NCBI GenBank assembly: GCA_016721195.1
Contig: JADKIO010000005.1
Coordinates: forward strand, 742,001-806,000
Reading direction: 5' to 3'
Length of the DNA stretch: 64,000 nucleotides
Source of the DNA: Candidatus Geothrix skivensis
GTDB taxonomy: Bacteria > Acidobacteriota > Holophagae > Holophagales > Holophagaceae
A model generated the notes under the pieces. It did no database searches. It worked only from the letters and a program-made list of their open reading frames with translations, and had not been told where the DNA came from. The translations under genes and the position numbers were made by a program. This document shows positions 58,167 to 64,000 of this stretch, in pieces; position 1 is the first letter of the stretch, and each line of letters starts with the position of its first letter.

Positions 58167-59273
58167 CGCGTCCTTGCTGATGGACAGCAGCAGCCCCAGG
58201 CAGATGAGGCTGGCGATGAGGCTGTTGGGCCCGAAGGAGATGAAGGGCAGGGGAATCCCCTTGTTCGGCGCCAGCGACAGCACCACGCTCATGTTCATGA
58301 GGGCCTGCACCACCAGCAACAGCATGAAGCCCATGGCACAAAGCTTCAGGTAGCCGTCTCCCACCCGCCGGGCGATGCGGTAGCCCCGCCAGAGAATGCC
58401 GACGAAGAGCGCCAGGATGGCCAAGGTGCCGATGAGACCAGCCTCCTCGGCGATGACCGCGTAGATGAAATCCGTGTGGGCCTCGGGCAGGTAGAACAAT
58501 TTCTGCTTACCGCCGCCGAGGCCGACGCCCATGAAGCCGCCATTGCCCACAGCCACCAGGCTCTGAAGGGCTTGGTGCCCCTTCCCGAGGGGATCCGCCT
58601 CGGGGTTGAGGAAGCTGGTGACCCGGGCCAGCCGGTAGGGGGAGAGCACCACGAAGGCCGTGCCCAGGGCCCCCAGCACGGGAATGGCCACCGCAAAGAT
58701 CCACTTGGGGGCACCCCCCAGGAACACCACCATCAGGGCCACGAACACGATGAGGAAGGTGGTGCCGAAATCCGGTTCCCGCAGGATGAGCGCCAGAGGC
58801 ACCAGCAGGACACCGGCGAGGCCCAGCAGCTTGGGCAGGGCATCCCGGTGGTTGGTCCAGGCCTCCCGGTTGCGGATCATCCAGGAAGCGACAATCAGTA
58901 CCGACAGAGGCTTGAACAGCTCGGACGGCTGGACGCTCATGGGGCCCAGGCGGATCCAGCGGTGGGCGCCGTTCACCTTGGGGCCGAGGAAGAGGACCGC
59001 CACCAGCAGGCCGACGAGGATGAAGTAGGCCACCATCAGGGGCCGCGGCTGGTCCTGCAGGGCCGCAAGATCCACCTGGGAGAGCGCCAGCATGAACGCG
59101 ATGCCAATGCCGCCGCCCACCAGCTGCCGGGTCAGGAAGGCGGTGGCCGCCGCGTGGTTCTGGGAGGCCTTGATGGCCGAGGCGGAATAGATCCACACCA
59201 TGCCCACCGCCACCAGGGCCAGGGCGAAGAACACCAGCCAGCGGTCGACGGGGCGCCGGACGTCAGGGGTCAT
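58158..59273 (-). CDS. ftsW: FtsW/RodA/SpoVE-family peptidoglycan polymerase, FtsW-like
   Basis: A 371-residue SEDS-family integral membrane protein with about ten helices. GPMSVQPSELFKPL, LREPDFGTTFLIV and the large periplasmic loop region ALQSLVAVGNGGFMGVGLGGGKQKLFYLPEAHTDFIYAVIAEE are the family signatures; the ending GIPLPFISFGPNSLIAS is typical of FtsW. It polymerises lipid II glycan strands at the septum. It follows glmM directly rather than sitting in the usual mur cluster. Confidence 0.94.
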   Translation of the reverse strand: MTPDVRRPVDRWLVFFALALVAVGMVWIYSASAIKASQNHAAATAFLTRQLVGGGIGIAFMLALSQVDLAALQDQPRPLMVAYFILVGLLVAVLFLGPKVNGAHRWIRLGPMSVQPSELFKPLSVLIVASWMIRNREAWTNHRDALPKLLGLAGVLLVPLALILREPDFGTTFLIVFVALMVVFLGGAPKWIFAVAIPVLGALGTAFVVLSPYRLARVTSFLNPEADPLGKGHQALQSLVAVGNGGFMGVGLGGGKQKLFYLPEAHTDFIYAVIAEEAGLIGTLAILALFVGILWRGYRIARRVGDGYLKLCAMGFMLLLVVQALMNMSVVLSLAPNKGIPLPFISFGPNSLIASLICLGLLLSISKDAST

Positions 59274-59274
59274 G

Positions 59275-60594
59275 TCAAAGACTCAGGTCCCGGCGGGCGG
59301 CCGCTTCGAGATCTTTCAGGGCCTCGTCCACCCAGGCGGTTTCCTGGGCTTCCACCATCAGGCGGAGCTTGGGCTCGGTGCCTGACCAGCGCACCACCTG
59401 CCGCACGCCGCTCCCCCACCGGGCATCGATGTCCGCCATGGCGGCGACGAGCCCCGTGCAGGCCTCCACGGTCTTGCGGTCCCGGGCCATCACGTTCACC
59501 AGCCGCTGGGGCCAGGGACGGAAGGTCCATGCCCAACGCTGGTCCGGGGACCTGTGCAGCAGGGCCCGCAGGATGGAGAGCGCCGCGGCGAGACCATCGC
59601 CGCTGGGGCCCACGCGCTTCTGGATCAGGTGCCCGGAGGCTTCGGCGGCCAGGTCCCAGCCCCGCCTCGCCATCTCCCGCAGCAGATACTTGTCGCCCAC
59701 GGCGGTGCGGACGAAGGGGATGCCCGCCTGGCCCAGGGCCTGAGCCAGGCCCCCATTGGTCATCAGGGTGCCCACCACGCCGGGGGGGGGATCCCCGCAG
59801 GCCACGCGGTCCTGGGCCATCAGCCAGACCATCTGATCGCCATCCACCACCTGGCCGGTGGCATCCACCAGCAAGCAACGATCCCCATCGCCGTCGAAGG
59901 CGATGCCGAGCTGGGCGCCCCAGGCCACCACCGCCGCTGCGAGCGCGTCCAGGTGCGTGGAGCCCACGCCCACATTGATCCTCGGACCGTCGGCTGGCAC
60001 GCCGATCCAGTGGATCTCACCCCCTCGGAAGAGCTCGAGGGCCGCCTCCGCCGTGGCACCATGGGCGCAGTCGATCACCACGCGGAAATCCGGGGGCAGG
60101 GTGATGCCATGGAGGTGATCCAGGTAGGACTGCAGCTCCAGGCCCGCGGGGGGAGCCGAAATCGTGGTGGGCTCCGACAGCTCGCCGAAGGCCTCCTCGA
60201 TGGCCCGCTCCTGATCCTCCTCCAGCTTCTCGCCCAGCTCGTTGAAGCCCTTGAGGCCATTGTCCTCCGGCGGGTTGTGGCTGGCCGAGATCATGAGCCC
60301 CCAGGTTTTCGACCCTTCAGCGCTGAGCCTGGCGACGTTCCAGGCCACGGCGGGTGTGGGGACCATGCCGAGCACCAGAACCTTGAGGCCCATGCCCACA
60401 CCCAGGATGAAGGCCTCGGACATGGGCCCCGAACTGGAGCGCGGATCCCAGCCCACCACCAGGCGCTTCACGCCCGCCTGCAGGGCCACCTGCCCCCAGG
60501 CTGCGCCCCAGCGGGCGACCTCCTCCAGGGTGAGCGGGGAGCGCAGGGCCACGCCCCGAATGCCATCGGTTCCGAAGTATCGAAGACTCATCAC
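59275..60594 (-). CDS. glmM: phosphoglucosamine mutase
   Basis: Interconverts glucosamine 6- and 1-phosphate on the path to UDP-GlcNAc. The 439-residue protein has YFGTDGIRG at the N terminus, the active-site serine loop ISASHNP (S105), the metal-binding FDGDGDRC, and the C-terminal phosphate-binding RWSGTEPKLRLMVEA. It is the gene after folP in the tilS-ftsH-folP-glmM order seen in many bacteria. ftsW starts 1 bp after its stop. Confidence 0.96.
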   Translation of the reverse strand: MMSLRYFGTDGIRGVALRSPLTLEEVARWGAAWGQVALQAGVKRLVVGWDPRSSSGPMSEAFILGVGMGLKVLVLGMVPTPAVAWNVARLSAEGSKTWGLMISASHNPPEDNGLKGFNELGEKLEEDQERAIEEAFGELSEPTTISAPPAGLELQSYLDHLHGITLPPDFRVVIDCAHGATAEAALELFRGGEIHWIGVPADGPRINVGVGSTHLDALAAAVVAWGAQLGIAFDGDGDRCLLVDATGQVVDGDQMVWLMAQDRVACGDPPPGVVGTLMTNGGLAQALGQAGIPFVRTAVGDKYLLREMARRGWDLAAEASGHLIQKRVGPSGDGLAAALSILRALLHRSPDQRWAWTFRPWPQRLVNVMARDRKTVEACTGLVAAMADIDARWGSGVRQVVRWSGTEPKLRLMVEAQETAWVDEALKDLEAAARRDLSL

Positions 60595-60600
60595 TACAGG

Positions 60601-61419
60601 TTAGCCGATGGCGTGGGTCCTGAAGACCCGATAGCCCCAGGCCATGGCCTCCGAGTGGGCCAGTGCCGTGAGCCTATCCCTTTGGCGGGGCGGGAGGTCC
60701 GGTGTACCCGCCCGGGCGGCCAGGAAGCGCTTTCGCGACAGACCGAGGCAGATGCGATCCGGGGGCCAGGCCAGGGCCCCGGGGAGGCTGGGCAGGGCCT
60801 CCCAGAGGGCCTGGTCCTCGAGGAAAGTGGTGCCGAAGCCAAAGCCGGGGTCCAGCAGCACCCGCTCCTCGGAGATCCCTGCCCCGTGGAGGCGCCTCCC
60901 CAGGTCCCGAAGCTCCTGGATGGCCCCCGTGGCCTCTTTGGGTGCAGGGTCCTCGTAGGGAGGCATGTGGAAGCCCGAGCCGAGCCTCCGGCTGCGCATG
61001 GCGATGAGGCCGCAGGTGGAACCCTGGGCCAGCTCCAGCATGTGGGGATCGGAAAAGCCGGTGACATCGTTGAGGACCGAGATGCCTCGCTCCAGGCCCC
61101 GGGCGGCCACGGACCCATGGCGGGTGTCCAGGCTCAGGGGGAGGTCCGGCAGGGCGACCGCCAGGGCCTCGAGCACCGGCTCCAGGCGCTTCCACTCGGT
61201 GATCTCGTCTACCGTTGAAGCCCCGGGCCGCGTGCTTTCAGCCCCCAGGTCCAGCAGGCGCACGCCCCGGCGAACCAGATCCCGGGCCTGAGCCAGAGCC
61301 GCGGCTGGATCCAGGAACCGCCCGCCGTCGCTGAAGGAATCCGGGGTCAGGTTCAAGATCCCAATGAACAGGGGACCGCCCTGAAGGAGCGGTCCCCACT
61401 GGAAAAGGCGGTCATTCAC
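60601..61419 (-). CDS. folP: dihydropteroate synthase
   Basis: Joins p-aminobenzoate to the pterin pyrophosphate in folate synthesis; target of sulfonamides. The 272-residue TIM-barrel protein has GILNLTPDSFSDGG, LDLGAESTRPGA and LLDPGFGFG, the family signatures. The ATG overlaps the ftsH stop by 4 bp, and glmM follows 6 bp later. Confidence 0.96.
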   Translation of the reverse strand: MNDRLFQWGPLLQGGPLFIGILNLTPDSFSDGGRFLDPAAALAQARDLVRRGVRLLDLGAESTRPGASTVDEITEWKRLEPVLEALAVALPDLPLSLDTRHGSVAARGLERGISVLNDVTGFSDPHMLELAQGSTCGLIAMRSRRLGSGFHMPPYEDPAPKEATGAIQELRDLGRRLHGAGISEERVLLDPGFGFGTTFLEDQALWEALPSLPGALAWPPDRICLGLSRKRFLAARAGTPDLPPRQRDRLTALAHSEAMAWGYRVFRTHAIG

Positions 61420-63344
61420 GCAGGCTTGAGGACGGGATTGAGTCCTGGGTCCGTGGAGGGGCCTTCCACCGCGGCCGGCGCAGATGGCGTCGGACCGGCC
61501 TTGGGCGGAGGCAGGGTGCCCCCCTTCATGAGGATGTCGATGTCGTTGCCATCCAGCGTCTCGCGCACCAGGAGGGCCTCTGCGATGGCCACCAGCTGCT
61601 CCCGGTGACCTTCGATGGCGGCCTTGGCCTTCCGGTAGTTCCGCATGACGAACTCATGGACCTCGGCGTCAATCATGCGGGCCGTGTCCTCGGAGATCTC
61701 CCGGTGCTGGGTGAAGTCCCGGCCCAGGAAGATCTCGTGCTGCCCACCGCCAAAGTTGAGGGGGCCCAGTTTGTCGCTCATGCCAAATTCCATGACCATG
61801 GACTTGGCCATGTCCGTGGCCTGCTGGATGTCGTTGGAGGCACCGGTGCTCAGCTGGTTGAAGAAGATCTCCTCGGCGATGCGTCCGCCCATGGCGATGG
61901 CGATGCGGCTCTCCATGTAGTCCCGTGTGGTGTTGTAGCGGTCCTTCACGGGCAGCTGCCAGGTGACGCCCAGGGCCCGGCCCCGGGGGATGATGGTCAC
62001 CTTGTGGAGGGGATCGCTGTCGGGCACCACCGCGGCGACGACCGTATGGCCGGCCTCGTGGTAGGCGGTGATCTTCTTGTCTTCCTCGGTCATGACCAGG
62101 CTGCGGCGCTCGGCGCCCATGTAGACCTTGTCCTTGGCGTTCTCGAAGTCGGCCATCTCAACCCACTTCTTGTTGCCCCGGGCGGCGGTGAGGGCAGCTT
62201 CGTTGCAGAGGTTTGCAAGGTCGGCACCGGCAAAGCCGGGGGTGCCGCGGGCGATGACTTCCAGCTCCACGTCGGGGCTGAGGGGGATCTTGTCCGCGGT
62301 GTGGACCTTGAGGATCTCGTGGCGGCCCTTCACGTCGGGGCGGTCCACCACGACCCGGCGGTCGAAGCGGCCGGGGCGAAGCAGGGCGGGATCCAGCACA
62401 TCGGGGCGGTTGGTGGCGGCGACGAGTATGACGCCCTCGTTGCCTTCGAAGCCATCCATCTCGACCAGCAGCTGGTTGAGGGTCTGCTCGCGCTCGTCAT
62501 GGCCGCCGCCCAGGCCGGCGCCGCGGTGGCGGCCCACGGCGTCGATCTCATCGATGAACACGATGCAGGGAGCGCTCTTCTTGGCCTGTTCGAAGAGGTC
62601 ACGGACGCGGCTGGCGCCCACCCCCACGAACATCTCCACGAAGTCGGAACCGGAGATGGAGAAGAACTGCACCTTGGCTTCGCCTGCAATGGCACGGGCC
62701 AACAGGGTCTTGCCGGTACCCGGGGGCCCCATGAGCAGGACGCCCTTGGGGATCTTGCCGCCCAGCTTCAAGAACTTGGCGGGATCCTTCAGGAACTCGA
62801 CGATTTCCTTCAATTCTTCCTTGGCCTCGTCGCAACCAGCGACATCTGCAAAAGTGGTGCGCTTGCCGCTGGTGGAAAGCCCCTTGGCGCGGGCCTTCCC
62901 GAAGCTCATGGCCTTGTTGCCGCCCATCTGGGCCTGGCGCATGAAGACGAACCAGAGCACCACGAAGACCAGCAGGGGTGCCCAGAACATCAGCACGTAG
63001 GCGAAGTTGTTCTCGCTGGGCTTGGCGGCCTTGAACTCCTCGATCTGGCCTTCGGTCTTCCAGCTGAGGATGACCTTGCCCAGGTCCTGCATGGGGGGGG
63101 CCACGGTTCGGAACTTCTCGATGACCTCCCCGGTCTTTCCATTCTTCTCGGGCTGCTTGTAGGTGCCTTCGACATCAAACCCCGATAGCGTCACGGACTT
63201 GTACTTGCCGGCCACCCCCTCGGTGTAGAAGGTCGAGAAGGGGACTTCGATCTGCTTGCTGTTCTGGGGGATCTGGCGGAAGGCCAAAACCAGGAGGGCG
63301 ATGATGCCCAGCCAGACCAGCACGCTTTTCATCATGGAATTCAA
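61416..63344 (-). CDS. ftsH: ATP-dependent membrane zinc metalloprotease FtsH
   Basis: Membrane AAA+ protease degrading misfolded membrane proteins and regulators. The 642-residue protein has two membrane helices (about 7-24 and 108-128), Walker A GPPGTGKT, Walker B IVFIDEIDAVG, the SRH ATNRPDVLDPALLRPGRFDRR, and the zinc site HEAGH with a downstream Asp. The start is assigned to TTG at 63344 because AAGGAG (63352-63357) is 7 bp upstream and yields the common N terminus MNSMMKSVLVW; an ATG at 63335 would be 16 bp from that site. It overlaps folP by 4 bp. Confidence 0.96.
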   Translation of the reverse strand: MNSMMKSVLVWLGIIALLVLAFRQIPQNSKQIEVPFSTFYTEGVAGKYKSVTLSGFDVEGTYKQPEKNGKTGEVIEKFRTVAPPMQDLGKVILSWKTEGQIEEFKAAKPSENNFAYVLMFWAPLLVFVVLWFVFMRQAQMGGNKAMSFGKARAKGLSTSGKRTTFADVAGCDEAKEELKEIVEFLKDPAKFLKLGGKIPKGVLLMGPPGTGKTLLARAIAGEAKVQFFSISGSDFVEMFVGVGASRVRDLFEQAKKSAPCIVFIDEIDAVGRHRGAGLGGGHDEREQTLNQLLVEMDGFEGNEGVILVAATNRPDVLDPALLRPGRFDRRVVVDRPDVKGRHEILKVHTADKIPLSPDVELEVIARGTPGFAGADLANLCNEAALTAARGNKKWVEMADFENAKDKVYMGAERRSLVMTEEDKKITAYHEAGHTVVAAVVPDSDPLHKVTIIPRGRALGVTWQLPVKDRYNTTRDYMESRIAIAMGGRIAEEIFFNQLSTGASNDIQQATDMAKSMVMEFGMSDKLGPLNFGGGQHEIFLGRDFTQHREISEDTARMIDAEVHEFVMRNYRKAKAAIEGHREQLVAIAEALLVRETLDGNDIDILMKGGTLPPPKAGPTPSAPAAVEGPSTDPGLNPVLKPA

Positions 63345-63388
63345 AGGGTCACTCCTTGGGGCCTGGGCCCAGGTGGCCCTCCAGTTTA

Positions 63389-64000
63389 CTAGGTACGGGA
63401 AGGCGGTGCTGCCTGTCTTAGATGCAGATACCCGCCTGTTGGTTCGGGGTTTAGCTGGAAATTCCCCCAAGTCGAGCATTTGCGGGCGTGGAGGAGGCGC
63501 TCCACCAGCCAGGGAGCCAGTCCCCTGAGCAGGGAGGCTTCCCGGGGCCAGTCCAGGCGGTGGAAGGCCAGCTCCAGCGTCCAGCGCAGCTCCGGCTCGG
63601 TCCAGGGCTCCCGCTTGAAGAGGATGCCTCCATCCGCAAGGGACCAGCGGGTGCCCTCCCAGCCGGCCACCAGGGTTCTCGCCAGCCGTTCAGCCTCCTC
63701 GGCCTGCCGGTGCGTTTCGAACAGATGGCGGTCCAGCTCCGGGGCCTCCTTCCGAATCTCCGCGAGCAGGGGCCGCCAGCGGTTCCGGGCGGTGAAGGGC
63801 TCCATGTTGCTGGCATCCTCCCGCCAGGGGATGTTCCTCGCGGCCAGGTAGGCGCGCAGATCCGCGCGGCGGGTCTCCACCAGTGGGGACCAGCGCAGGC
63901 CCTGACGGGGCGCGAGGGGATGCAGGCAGCCCAGGCCGCCGCCCCGGGCCAGCCGGAGCAGGACCGTCTCGGTGTGGTCGTCCAGGGTGTGTCCCGTGGC
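63389..64000 (-). CDS. tilS: tRNA(Ile)-lysidine synthase, C-terminal part
   Basis: Only the 3' 203 codons are in the window; the 5' end lies beyond base 64000. TilS modifies C34 of tRNA-Ile(CAU) to lysidine. Readable marks are ATGHTLDDHTETVLLRLARG (PP-loop domain, HxxDDxxET-like), and IPWREDASNMEPFTARNRWR, the 'ReDpSN.....Rn.iR' motif. The C-terminal substrate-binding part is short. It precedes ftsH by 44 bp, the usual tilS-ftsH order. Confidence 0.93.
   Translation of the reverse strand, partial: ATGHTLDDHTETVLLRLARGGGLGCLHPLAPRQGLRWSPLVETRRADLRAYLAARNIPWREDASNMEPFTARNRWRPLLAEIRKEAPELDRHLFETHRQAEEAERLARTLVAGWEGTRWSLADGGILFKREPWTEPELRWTLELAFHRLDWPREASLLRGLAPWLVERLLHARKCSTWGNFQLNPEPTGGYLHLRQAAPPSRT

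Noticed and set aside
61605..63188. 527-codon plus-strand frame
   Set aside because: Antisense to ftsH; no recognisable domain.
1..64000. tRNA, rRNA, insertion sequences or prophage
   Set aside because: Looked for tRNA T-arm motifs, rRNA segments and transposase motifs; none found. The short repeats are the only mobile-like features.

Overview
The window is high-GC, densely packed bacterial chromosome with short or negative gene spacing and many GTG/TTG starts. Gene content fits a Gram-negative, flagellated, at least partly anaerobic organism: oxygen-independent HemN, an NAD-linked [FeFe]-hydrogenase with HydF, Kdo-kinase-like LPS modification, an OmpA-type outer-membrane protein and the flagellar export gate. 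The mix (RpoZ style, DUF1684/DUF1028 proteins, YbhGFSR-type exporter, tilS-ftsH-folP-glmM) suggests an acidobacterium of the Holophagae (Geothrix-like). That placement is inference; no rRNA gene is present.

Layout: 1-2787 haem synthesis (hemL end, hemE, hemN). 2942-6139 secreted phosphatase-like protein, NarL-type regulator and a convergent PAS histidine kinase. 6202-10226 FKBP lipoprotein, long-chain acyl-CoA synthetase, XerC/D recombinase, FAH-family hydrolase. 10246-13151 minus-strand operon pdxJ - receiver - PATAN/DUF4388 - CheZ-like phosphatase. 13269-19900 DODA-type dioxygenase, then a TetR-controlled HlyD/ABC/permease/permease drug-export operon in which the last permease is frameshifted. 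20009-22503 rpoZ, DinB, coaBC and a small lipoprotein. 22504-25338 a biotin-dependent carboxylase pair (biotin carboxylase + biotin carrier) bracketed by tandem copies of its own 5' end upstream and its own 3' end downstream. 25612-30614 OmpA, MscL with a zinc-ribbon tail, ileS-lspA. 30704-32846 DUF1028 and DUF1684 secreted proteins.

32910-40064 is a hydrogenase locus: minus-strand receiver-NuoE-NuoF-HydA, and divergently an aspartase-like lyase with hydF. 40129-44382 holds a response-regulator/histidine-kinase hybrid, a long gene-free structured stretch, YchJ, hutU and a metallo-beta-lactamase remnant. 44394-47586 looks like an electrophile/quinone-stress cluster (aldo-keto reductase, nitroreductase, thioredoxin, flavodoxin-like reductase) divergent from an HxlR regulator. 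47648-49197 is a MocA/XdhC molybdoenzyme-accessory pair. 49317-55268 is fliOPQR-flhB followed by a SHOCT-tailed receiver and a TPR protein. 55489-64000 holds a cyclophilin, a Kdo-kinase-like protein, a DUF2344 protein, and a minus-strand run tilS-ftsH-folP-glmM-ftsW.

The least ordinary signals are in the non-coding DNA: the mirrored gene-end arrays around the carboxylase genes with a 22-G run, a two-member family of post-stop-codon hairpin elements (47587 and 55269) with covarying stems, back-to-back perfect palindromes at 31796-31855, and inverted spacer repeats at 30617 and 42370.
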